NCBI GenBank assembly: GCA_030613765.1
Contig: JAUWLI010000050.1
Location: forward strand, 1-12,376
Reading direction: 5' to 3'
Length of the DNA: 12,376 nucleotides
From: Phycisphaerae bacterium
GTDB taxonomy: Bacteria > Planctomycetota > Phycisphaerae > Sedimentisphaerales > SG8-4
Positions within the stretch are counted from its first letter, which is position 1; each line of letters begins with the position of its first letter. The notes under the pieces were generated by a model that worked only from the letters and a program-made list of their open reading frames with translations, made no database searches and was not told where the DNA came from. Below, piece by piece: positions 6,713-12,376 of this stretch. The translations under genes were made by a program, and so were the position numbers.

Positions 6713-6741
6713 TTGACATAACCGGGCAGGTACGATATACA
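6713..6741 (+). promoter_or_regulatory. Consensus sigma70 promoter of the glycosyltransferase gene
   Basis: A perfect TTGACA (6713-6718) and TATACA (6736-6741) are separated by 17 bases. The predicted transcript start near 6748 leaves a very short leader that begins at about the ribosome binding site GGAGGT (6749-6754), eight bases before the ATG. This is the strongest promoter in the window and makes the following genes a transcription unit separate from the division cluster. Confidence 0.7.
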
Positions 6742-6762
6742 CGATGCTGGAGGTATAAAGAT

Positions 6763-7842
6763 ATGGCAAAAATAATCTACGGGGTCGCGGGGGAGGGATT
6801 CGGTCACAGCAGCAGGTCACATTTGACAGGGCAAAGGCTAATAGATGCAGGCCACGATGTTATGTTTGTCGGGTCTCAAAAATCACTTCTGTATCTGAAA
6901 CAATATTTCGGCCAGCGCGTCAGAGAGATATTCGGCCTCTCTTTTGCCTTTGTGGATGGCAGGATTGATAAATCGGAGACCCTAAAAAGAAATCTTCTTA
7001 ATCTGCCTAAGGGCAACAAGCTGAACGACGAACTTTTCAGAGAACACTTTGAGCCTTTTGCCCCGGACCTCGTGATATCCGATTTTGAGCCTTTCAGCGC
7101 ATGGTGGGCGTGGCGAAAGAACGTGCCGTTCATCAGTATAGACCATGAGCACGTCCTGACGCTGTGTGAGCTGGAACACGAGAGCAAAAACTGGTTTTCA
7201 CGGATAACGGCCAGCGTGGTAACAGAGTGTCACTATGTGGGGGCCGTTGCATACATTGTTATCAATTTTTTTGATGCTCCCCTGCGGATCGATTCGGCGA
7301 TTTTGGCACCCCCTGTCATAAGGCCTGTAGTTGGTGCGCTTCAGGTGAGTAAAGGTGAGCATGTTTTGCTGTATTCGACGACCGGCAAGGACGAAGATGA
7401 ACTGTGGGAGGTGCTTGGTAAATTTGGGGGCCGGAAATTCTTTTTGTATGGCTTCAAGAAGGTGGGCGAATATGGCAACTGTATCTTCAAGGAGCGGTCA
7501 ACGGAAGGATTTTTAGCCGACCTGGCATCGGCGCGGGGCGTGATAGCATCGGCGGGCTTTTCGCTGCTGAGTGAGTGTTTGCATTTGAAAAAGCCGATGT
7601 GCCTGCTGCCTATTACGGGTCAGTATGAGCAGATAATCAACGCGCATTATATAGAAAAGCTGGGATTAGGTGTCTCGGCTGAAAAACTCGATGAGGATGT
7701 TTTAGGGCGTTTCCTTGAGCAACTCGATAAGCCGATGTCGAGTGATGAGAGGATTCTCTGGCCTGACAATGATAAATACTTCAGGATTTTGCAGGATGTT
7801 CTAAACAACTTGGAGAAGCCGATTAGTATCGGGCTTTCTTAA
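6763..7842 (+). CDS. MJ1255-like glycosyltransferase (GT-B fold)
   Basis: The protein has 359 residues, started at an ATG with GGAGGT eight bases upstream. The N-terminus MAKIIYGVAGEGFGHSSRS is the hallmark glycine-rich loop of the MJ1255/MurG-like GT-B glycosyltransferases, which transfer a sugar from a nucleotide donor. PDLVISDFEPFSAWWA (101-116) and VPFISIDHEHVL (121-132) continue the acceptor-side domain. The donor-side domain contains VLLYSTTGKDEDEL (201-214) and the nucleotide-sugar-binding region VIASAGFSLLSECLHLKKPM (260-279) plus GQYEQIINA (286-294). No membrane segment or signal is obvious, so it is cytoplasmic or peripheral. Its substrate is unknown; relatives are often annotated as LPS or teichoic-type glycosyltransferases. 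It follows the division cluster but has its own strong promoter, so it is not MurG by position or overall sequence. Confidence 0.82.
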   Translation: MAKIIYGVAGEGFGHSSRSHLTGQRLIDAGHDVMFVGSQKSLLYLKQYFGQRVREIFGLSFAFVDGRIDKSETLKRNLLNLPKGNKLNDELFREHFEPFAPDLVISDFEPFSAWWAWRKNVPFISIDHEHVLTLCELEHESKNWFSRITASVVTECHYVGAVAYIVINFFDAPLRIDSAILAPPVIRPVVGALQVSKGEHVLLYSTTGKDEDELWEVLGKFGGRKFFLYGFKKVGEYGNCIFKERSTEGFLADLASARGVIASAGFSLLSECLHLKKPMCLLPITGQYEQIINAHYIEKLGLGVSAEKLDEDVLGRFLEQLDKPMSSDERILWPDNDKYFRILQDVLNNLEKPISIGLS

Positions 7843-7897
7843 GCTGCGTATCGGTAATATTGGACAGCATTTGCCTAAGTGTTAAATTTGGCTTGAT

Positions 7898-7918
7898 ATG
7901 GACAGGAACATAAATTGA
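7898..7918 (+). other. Six-codon ORF overlapping the TTG start of the DUF6498-like gene
   Basis: ATG at 7898 encodes MDRNIN and stops at TGA 7916-7918, overlapping the downstream TTG as TTGA. The AGGAA ribosome binding site for the downstream gene lies inside it. It is possibly a coupling device, possibly chance. Confidence 0.25.
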
Positions 7919-8598
7919 AGTTGATTGGAAAATACCTGACAAATATACCACTTGTCGCGCTGGTAGTGGCCAACCTGATTCCGTTTTGGGGAGTGGTTTT
8001 TTGGGAGTGGGACGCCTTTAATGTCGTGCTTCTTTACTGGTCGGAAAACATTGCTGTTGGCTTCTACAATATCCTGAAGATGGCGTTTGCGAAGGTTTCC
8101 CACCCGGCCGAACACCTCAGAAAACTCTTTATGATACCGTTTTTTTCGGTACACTATGGCGGATTTTGCGCAGTCCACGGATCCTTCGTTTTAATGCTGT
8201 TTAGAGAAGACAGCAGCTTTATGAATAATACTACATGGCCATGCTTTTTTGTCTTTCTCCAGATGCTGCTGAATGTTATAAAACATGCCTATTCAATCAT
8301 GTCGCTTCAGATGAGGTATGCGATGGGGGCGATTTTTCTAAGTCACGGCGTCTCCTTTGTCTACAACTACCTGATTAAGGGCGAATACGCAAATATTACA
8401 TCCGACAAGCTGATGGGCAGCCCCTACGCTCGAATTGTTATTATGCATCTGGCTGTTCTGTTCGGAGCATTCCTGACGGCGGCGCTCGGTTCGCCGGTTG
8501 GTATTCTGATTATACTTGTGGGCTTGAAGACCTCTCTGGACGTGATATTTCACCTGCGCCAACACGAAAAGCACCAGGCAAAAACCGCATCAGCATAG
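7915..8598 (+). CDS. DUF6498-like integral membrane protein
   Basis: The protein has 227 residues, started at a TTG with AGGAA six bases upstream; no ATG or GTG suits the conserved N-terminus better. Several hydrophobic segments are visible: about 11-30, 37-56, 70-95, 105-122, 136-152 and 172-209, so five or six membrane spans. The N-terminal pattern ANLIPFWGVVFWEWDAFNVV, followed by LLYWSENIAVGFYNILKM (39-56), then FSVHYGGFCAVHGSFV (77-92), and the late block GSPYARIVIMHLAVLFGAFL (167-186) with LKTSLDVIFHLRQHEKH, matches my recollection of the DUF6498 family. No biochemical role is known to me. The gene lies 72 bases after the glycosyltransferase on the same strand without a visible terminator, so co-transcription is likely. 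Confidence 0.72.
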   Translation: MKLIGKYLTNIPLVALVVANLIPFWGVVFWEWDAFNVVLLYWSENIAVGFYNILKMAFAKVSHPAEHLRKLFMIPFFSVHYGGFCAVHGSFVLMLFREDSSFMNNTTWPCFFVFLQMLLNVIKHAYSIMSLQMRYAMGAIFLSHGVSFVYNYLIKGEYANITSDKLMGSPYARIVIMHLAVLFGAFLTAALGSPVGILIILVGLKTSLDVIFHLRQHEKHQAKTASA

Positions 8599-8674
8599 GG
8601 GCAAAAGTGTATCCATCCGGCAGAGTCTCGCTTTAGAATAATGGCCACCACAGGTCAGCCTGCAAAGTCAGATC

Positions 8675-9151
8675 TTATTTTTTTGCAACCTTCGTATATA
8701 TGTAAGCAGCGAGAACAACCACGGCAACGAGGACAACCACAATAACAATCAGTGGTACCAGAAAATACGGGAGTTGTGACCACTTGGAATGAAAAGCAAG
8801 CGATTGTTCGGCGACTTTAAAAGAATAACTTCCTCCGATATCAGGAATGATCCCGGAGAACTCGTAAATCCATCCAATGTCAGTTTTGGAAGGCAATCGG
8901 CCTGTGCAAATCCAGTGCTTTTCCGTCACTTCAGGCAACCCTGTTTTTTCAGTGCGAAGCAATTCGGGGGGCGTTGCCTTTGAACCCGGCCCGTTACTTT
9001 CGATAATTTCAATCTTCCAGGGCTTCGCTGATACCACTTTAAGTTTACCCTTCCAGAGAACCGCCCCGAAGGCGGGCCGGGAAATCAACATGATAAGCAG
9101 CAGCCACAGGCCCGTTCGCACATCCAGTAATGAGTGTTTTTTCTTGTCCAT
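8675..9151 (-). CDS. Secreted, C-terminally anchored protein of unknown function
   Basis: The protein has 158 residues from the ATG at 9151; the open frame extends to a TTG at 9232, but the added residues break up a clear signal peptide. Residues 1-29 (MDKKKHSLLDVRTGLWLLL onward to RPAFG/A) look like a signal peptide. A short extracytoplasmic region of about 95 residues follows, with beta-like strands (VLWKGKLKVVSAKPWKIEII, HWICTGRLPS, WIYEFSGIIPDIG). A strong membrane segment at the C-terminus (about 129-153, LVPLIVIVVVLVAVVVLAAY) ends in a basic tail. I recognise no family. It lies downstream of another small membrane protein gene on the same strand. No good ribosome binding site is seen before 9151, so the exact start is uncertain. 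Confidence 0.65.
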   Translation of the reverse strand: MDKKKHSLLDVRTGLWLLLIMLISRPAFGAVLWKGKLKVVSAKPWKIEIIESNGPGSKATPPELLRTEKTGLPEVTEKHWICTGRLPSKTDIGWIYEFSGIIPDIGGSYSFKVAEQSLAFHSKWSQLPYFLVPLIVIVVVLVAVVVLAAYIYTKVAKK

Positions 9152-9241
9152 TTCAGTTTCAATATGCAATTTCTGATTATATGATTTCCACATAATATAC
9201 CAATACTTTCCCCGGCGGTGAAATAAAATCAAAAATTTCAG

Positions 9242-9565
9242 CTAACGGGCTGTGGCCGCCCTTTCCTCAACCGGAAATACTGCCAAAACAAACGGGACAC
9301 CTATATAACCTATAAATGAAAGATTGGCACCGATTGTGGTCCAATGCAGCTTATTCGCATCGAAAATAGAGAAAAAAATGACGATATAGAAGGAGAGCAT
9401 GCACCAATAAAATGACTGCCTTTCCCTGTGTGGCGCCATGGGCTGGCAAAGCCTGAAAATATGCATAAAGCGGTCAGAAAGCCCCCAAACGACCATAACG
9501 GCAAAGCCGAACAGAGCAGATGTCTGTGACGGCTCGAGATTGAATGAAATCAAGTCTGCAGGCAT
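9242..9565 (-). CDS. Small integral membrane protein, unknown function
   Basis: The protein has 107 residues from the ATG at 9565, with three hydrophobic segments at about 15-35 (ALFGFAVMVVWGLSDRF), 50-68 (SFYWCMLSFYIVIFFSIF) and 77-96 (IGANLSFIGYIGVPFVLAVF). A basic, polar loop (HRERQ) separates the first two. I recognise no domain. Its ribosome binding site is weak. It is read divergently from proA across a short promoter region and precedes the minus-strand gene at 8675-9151, with which it may form a two-gene unit of membrane proteins. It could be an uncharacterised lineage-specific protein. Confidence 0.6.
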   Translation of the reverse strand: MPADLISFNLEPSQTSALFGFAVMVVWGLSDRFMHIFRLCQPMAPHRERQSFYWCMLSFYIVIFFSIFDANKLHWTTIGANLSFIGYIGVPFVLAVFPVEERAATAR

Positions 9566-9589
9566 AGATTTGCTGCCAATCTACAAACA

Positions 9590-9618
9590 ATTGTAATTGA
9601 TTATTGATTATCGATTAA
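9590..9618 (-). promoter_or_regulatory. Candidate divergent promoter for the small membrane protein pair
   Basis: On the minus strand TTAATC (9618-9613) and TACAAT (9595-9590) are separated by 17 bases. The -10 matches at five of six positions; the -35 is weak (three of six). The predicted start near 9583 leaves a leader of about 18 bases before the ATG at 9565. It is back to back with the proA promoter. Confidence 0.3.
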
Positions 9619-9623
9619 GGATT
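9596..9623. repeat. Four 7-bp tandem units of ATTGATT type
   Basis: The units are ATTGATT (9596-9602), ATTGATT (9603-9609), ATCGATT (9610-9616) and AAGGATT (9617-9623). The array lies between the two candidate divergent -10 boxes and is bounded by the inverted pair ATTGTAA (9590-9596) and TTACAAT (9626-9632). It may be AT-rich drift or a binding array. Confidence 0.55.
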
Positions 9624-9632
9624 ATTTACAAT
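9604..9632 (+). promoter_or_regulatory. Candidate proA promoter
   Basis: TTGATT (9604-9609) and TACAAT (9627-9632) are separated by 17 bases, matching the consensus at four and five positions. The predicted start near 9639 gives a leader of about 48 bases before the proA ATG. Confidence 0.45.
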
Positions 9633-9672
9633 GTGACACCAAATACAGAACATGGAATATGAGATATTAAAT

Positions 9673-9690
9673 ATGAGAGAACGAATATGA
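9673..9690 (+). other. Five-codon ORF overlapping the proA start
   Basis: ATG at 9673 encodes MRERI and ends at TGA 9688-9690, overlapping the proA ATG as ATGA. The GAGAGA inside it may serve as the proA ribosome binding site. Its significance is uncertain. Confidence 0.25.
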
Positions 9691-10970
9691 GCATTGCAGA
9701 AATAGCGGCGGAAGCCAAAAAAGCGGCGATTCAATTGGCCACGGTCAAGGCGGGTGTAAAAAACGCAGCGTTAACCGCAATTGCCAACACCCTAAAGCAG
9801 CGCTGCGACCAAATCACAGCAGTCAACGAAGTAGACCTCGATGCAGCCAAAAAGAACCAGCTTGCCGGGCCTCTGCTAAAAAGGCTAATATTTGACGAGG
9901 GCACAATAGAAGATGTTTGCGCCGGCATTGAGGCCCTGGCCCAACTTAATGACCCCGTGGGAAGGACTATCGCAGCGACTGAGCTTGATGAGGGACTAAA
10001 ACTTTACAAAGTAAGCTGTCCGATTGGGGTAATAGGCGTAATTTTTGAATCCCGCCCTGACGCCCTCATGCAAATCTCGACTTTGTGCCTAAAGAGCGGT
10101 AACGCCGTGCTGCTCAAAGGCGGAAGCGAAGCAGAGAAGACCAACAATATACTGTACAAGATAATCTGTGAAGTCAGTGAAAATTCGGAGCTGCCGGCAG
10201 GATGGCTCCAGCTTCTGCAATCGCGGCAGGACGTGGCGGAGATGCTGGCGTTGGATGAATATATCGATTTGATTATTCCACGCGGCTCGAATGATTTTGT
10301 TCGCTACATTATGAATAATACCAATATACCAGTCCTCGGCCACGCCGAAGGGATATGCCACGTGTATGTAAATGGGGACGCCGATTTGGAGATGGCGCTC
10401 AACATCGCCGTCGACTCGAAGTGCCAGTATGTCGCGGCCTGTAACGCAGCCGAGACTTTGCTGGTCGATGAGAAAATTGCGGAGGCGTTTTTACCGAAGG
10501 TCAAAGTGGCACTTGGCAAAAAAAACGTAAAGCTTCGCGGGTGCAAAAAAACGGCAGCCGTGATAAAAGTCAAGCCGGCAAAAGAGAAAGACTGGTCGAC
10601 GGAGTATCTGGATTATATCCTTTCGATAAAAGTCGTTGCGGGAATGGATGAGGCCATCGAGCATATAAACAAGTATGGGTCGGGGCATACCGACGCTATC
10701 GTTACCGCGGATAAGCAAAAGGCAGCCCAGTTTATGGGCCTTGTCGATTCGGGCAATGTCTTCTGCAACTGCAGCACGCGCTTCAGTGATGGTTACCGCT
10801 ACGGCCTCGGCGCCGAACTCGGAATAAGCACTAACAAAATACACGCACGCGGGCCGGTTGGCATGGAAGGCCTCGTGATTTATAAATGGAAGCTTCTCGG
10901 CAGCGGCCAAATAGTCGCTGACTACTCAGGACCAACCGCAAAAAGGTTCACGCACAAGAAGCTGACGTAG
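9687..10970 (+). CDS. proA: Glutamate-5-semialdehyde dehydrogenase (gamma-glutamyl phosphate reductase)
   Basis: The protein has 427 residues, the normal ProA length. It reduces gamma-glutamyl phosphate with NADPH to glutamate-5-semialdehyde, the second step of proline synthesis from glutamate, in the cytoplasm. Aldehyde dehydrogenase-fold landmarks are CPIGVIGVIFESRPDALMQI (111-130), AVLLKGGSEA (140-149), IPRGSNDFVRYI (197-208), GHAEGICHVYV (218-228) and the catalytic cysteine C252 in AACNAAETLLV. The C-terminal signature STRFSDGYRYGLGAELGIST runs from 363 to 382, followed by HARGPVGMEGL (386-396). The start has a GAGAGA element about seven bases upstream. proB (glutamate 5-kinase) is not adjacent, so proA appears to be a single-gene unit here. 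The family call is firm. Confidence 0.96.
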   Translation: MSIAEIAAEAKKAAIQLATVKAGVKNAALTAIANTLKQRCDQITAVNEVDLDAAKKNQLAGPLLKRLIFDEGTIEDVCAGIEALAQLNDPVGRTIAATELDEGLKLYKVSCPIGVIGVIFESRPDALMQISTLCLKSGNAVLLKGGSEAEKTNNILYKIICEVSENSELPAGWLQLLQSRQDVAEMLALDEYIDLIIPRGSNDFVRYIMNNTNIPVLGHAEGICHVYVNGDADLEMALNIAVDSKCQYVAACNAAETLLVDEKIAEAFLPKVKVALGKKNVKLRGCKKTAAVIKVKPAKEKDWSTEYLDYILSIKVVAGMDEAIEHINKYGSGHTDAIVTADKQKAAQFMGLVDSGNVFCNCSTRFSDGYRYGLGAELGISTNKIHARGPVGMEGLVIYKWKLLGSGQIVADYSGPTAKRFTHKKLT

Positions 10971-11032
10971 GGGCGACCGAGGACATAGTATTACTCATTG
11001 CGTCAATTGATGCCGGCCAGGTGTTTGGGGGC

Positions 11033-11061
11033 TTGACTGTTTAATGCAAATCTGATATTTT
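11033..11061 (+). promoter_or_regulatory. Candidate promoter of the DUF1080 gene
   Basis: TTGACT (11033-11038) and TATTTT (11056-11061) are separated by 17 bases, with five and four consensus matches. The predicted start near 11068 gives a leader of about 90 bases that contains the hairpin region at 11075-11118. The first TTTAATGCAAAT repeat lies within the spacer. Confidence 0.4.
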
Positions 11062-11127
11062 AATGCAAATATGGCCCGGCAGCGTAGCTGGGTAAGGAGA
11101 CACGGGTAATCTCAGCTTTAATGCAAT
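11040..11127 (+). repeat. Three copies of TTTAATGCAA(A)T around the DUF1080 leader
   Basis: Perfect 12-base copies lie at 11040-11051 and 11059-11070 (19 bases apart), and an 11-base variant lacking one A at 11117-11127. They flank the candidate promoter -10 region and the hairpin segment. Such spaced copies could be regulator sites; no known consensus was recognised. Confidence 0.6.
11071..11118 (+). other. Foldable leader segment with a 12-codon ORF, upstream of the DUF1080 gene
   Basis: Two mutually exclusive stems can be drawn. CCCGGC (11075-11080) pairs with GCTGGG (11087-11092); alternatively AGCTGGG (11086-11092) pairs with CTCAGCT (11111-11117). An inner GAGA/TCTC pair also lies in the second arm. 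An ATG at 11071 opens an Arg-rich 12-residue frame, MARQRSWVRRHG, ending at TAA 11107-11109. Together these resemble a leader that could switch between folds, but no known riboswitch class was recognised and no oligo-U terminator follows. Confidence 0.3.
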
Positions 11128-11157
11128 ATATTAAGATTTTTTGAAAGGATCCCTGTT

Positions 11158-12376
11158 ATGAATAAAAGCATTCGTTACGCGTTGGTTCTCTTAGGCTTAT
11201 TGAGCTGTTGTGTATCTCTTCAGGCCGCAGAATCCGAAAATCCCTACCTCGGCCGATGGGCGTTGACCATCCCCGGCGGAGGTGCAGGCTGGCTAAGTGT
11301 TGAACAGAAAGAAGGCTATCTGGATGCCAGCATCCTGTGGGGAGGTGGAAGTGTGGTCCCCGTGGACTTTGTCGTCGTGGATGGGGAAAACCTTATTGTT
11401 ACACGTAATCACAGGGTTGAACGCAAAGACGCCGGCGGCAAAGTGGTCAGGACGCAAACGTTAACGGAATTGATTATGGCCAAAGTCTTGGGCGATACAA
11501 TGGAGTTGATACACATCCGTCCCAACAGAAACGGAAAAGGCGCAAGCCGCAGTGAATTCACTGGCAAGAGGATTCCCCCCCTGCCGCCCAGGCCCGACCT
11601 GTCCTGGGCCGAATACGGCAAAGAGATTGTACTGTTCAATGGTAAAAATCTTGACGGGTGGAAGCTGACCAATCCCGGCCAGACTAACGGATGGTCCGTC
11701 GAAGACGGCGTGCTTGTCAACAAACCGGTCCAGCAAAAAGGCAAACCCCATGTCTCCTACGGCAACCTTCGGACGGTAGTAGATGAGTTCGAGGATTTTA
11801 ACCTGAAATTAGAAGTGAATGTCCCCAGGGGAGGCAACAGCGGTGTTTATCTGCGGGGTATCTACGAGGTGCAGGTCAGCGATACTTATGGCAAGGGTCT
11901 CGATTCACATAATATGGGAGGTATTTACAGCCGAATTACTCCAACGGTGAGTGCAGAGAAGCCGGCCGGGCAGTGGCAGACCATGAATATTACACTCCTG
12001 GACAGGCACGTTACAGTAAAACTCAACGGCAAGGTTATTATTGATAACCAGCCGCTTCTTGGATGCACGGGCGGCGCGCTGTCGTCGGATGAATTCAAGC
12101 CCGGGCCTATCTATCTACAGGGTGACCACTCAGGAGTTAGTTATCGAAATATTGTGCTGACACAGATTATCAAGGCCCAGGTTAGCCGGGAACCCGTTAT
12201 CTTTGAGGATGACTTCGAAGGCAAGCTGGATAAAGGCTGGAGCTGGCTGCGGGAAAATTCGAAAACATGGCGGATCAAGGATGGGGGGCTGGAGATTTTC
12301 GTTCAGCCGGGCGTGGCACATAATGTAAAGAATGCTCTGGTTCGTGAAGCACCGGACCGCAACAGAGGAAAATTCG
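11158..12376 (+). CDS. Secreted DUF1080 (3-keto-disaccharide hydrolase family) protein with DUF1349-like C-terminus, cut by window end
   Basis: There are 406 residues in view, open at the window edge; AAAGGA lies eight bases before the ATG. Residues 1-24 are a signal peptide (ALVLLGLLSCCVSLQAA); LLSC is a weak lipobox. Residues 27-140 form a beta-rich domain (NPYLGRWALTIPGGG to EFTGKRIPPLPPRPD) often placed before DUF1080 in Planctomycetota. Residues 155-335 are the DUF1080 domain: IVLFNGKNLDGWKL (157-170), GNSGVYLRGIYEVQVSDTYG (226-245), GGIYSRITP (254-262), GQWQTMNITL (271-280) and GPIYLQGDHSGVSYRNIVL (316-334). From 348 a second concanavalin A-like unit begins (FEDDFEGKLDKGWSWL, then WRIKDGGLEIFVQPG), matching DUF1349. 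Characterised DUF1080 members cleave 3-keto-glycosides; this gene's substrate is unknown. It probably acts in the periplasm on plant- or algal-type saccharides. Confidence 0.87.
   Translation, partial: MNKSIRYALVLLGLLSCCVSLQAAESENPYLGRWALTIPGGGAGWLSVEQKEGYLDASILWGGGSVVPVDFVVVDGENLIVTRNHRVERKDAGGKVVRTQTLTELIMAKVLGDTMELIHIRPNRNGKGASRSEFTGKRIPPLPPRPDLSWAEYGKEIVLFNGKNLDGWKLTNPGQTNGWSVEDGVLVNKPVQQKGKPHVSYGNLRTVVDEFEDFNLKLEVNVPRGGNSGVYLRGIYEVQVSDTYGKGLDSHNMGGIYSRITPTVSAEKPAGQWQTMNITLLDRHVTVKLNGKVIIDNQPLLGCTGGALSSDEFKPGPIYLQGDHSGVSYRNIVLTQIIKAQVSREPVIFEDDFEGKLDKGWSWLRENSKTWRIKDGGLEIFVQPGVAHNVKNALVREAPDRNRGKF

Noticed and set aside
6298..6820. Minus-strand open frames opposite the end of the ftsI-like gene
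   Set aside because: They are shadows of the PBP transpeptidase domain, and they also span the strong plus-strand promoter.
8599..8690. Terminator between the convergent genes (CAGG-TCAG-CCTG stem at 8651-8662 followed by T-rich DNA)
   Set aside because: The stem is only four base pairs, and the T run starts well after it, inside the end of the minus-strand gene.
11071..11118. Cyclic-di-GMP (GEMM) riboswitch in the DUF1080 leader
   Set aside because: The conserved core sequences of that class are missing; only generic stems are visible.

Overview
The window looks like a chromosomal segment of a Planctomycetota bacterium, probably of the Phycisphaerae type. This is an inference from moderate GC content, a DUF1080 (3-keto-disaccharide hydrolase family) secreted protein, a LamG-domain secreted protein, and the way short gene groups are arranged. 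No rRNA, tRNA, CRISPR array, transposase or phage gene is visible.

Layout. Left edge, minus strand: the N-terminal part of a class I SAM methyltransferase (1-310), preceded by a possible 39-residue ORF whose stop overlaps its start, and then a secreted LamG/coiled-coil protein (563-1582) with a good promoter. About 400 bp of non-coding DNA separates this from a plus-strand group that starts with mraZ. That group is a short, modified form of the mra/dcw division cluster: mraZ, a 69-residue unknown, rsmH, a membrane-anchored double-LysM protein, a 72-residue FtsL-like bitopic protein, and a class B penicillin-binding protein (FtsI-like). The usual next genes (murE, murF, mraY) do not follow. 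Instead a new consensus promoter drives an MJ1255-like glycosyltransferase and a DUF6498-like membrane protein. Two small minus-strand membrane or secreted proteins of unknown role (8675-9151 and 9242-9565) lie back to back with proA (9687-10970), which makes glutamate-5-semialdehyde for proline synthesis. The right edge holds a secreted DUF1080 protein with a start of a DUF1349-like C-terminal domain, cut by the window end and preceded by a repeat-rich leader that could fold.

How the genes work together. MraZ is the cluster's transcription regulator, and candidate TGGTA direct repeats overlap its own promoter. RsmH modifies 16S rRNA. The LysM protein, the FtsL-like protein and the PBP all point to septal peptidoglycan synthesis, so this looks like a local division-wall module. 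The flanking genes (LamG, DUF1080) belong to the secreted carbohydrate-associated repertoire and are probably independent units.

Nothing here is clearly a new defence or mobile system. The points most worth a second look are the LysM gene inserted in a truncated division cluster, the small unknown ORF between mraZ and rsmH, the structured repeat leader before the DUF1080 gene, and the recurrence of tiny ORFs whose stop codon overlaps the start of the next gene.
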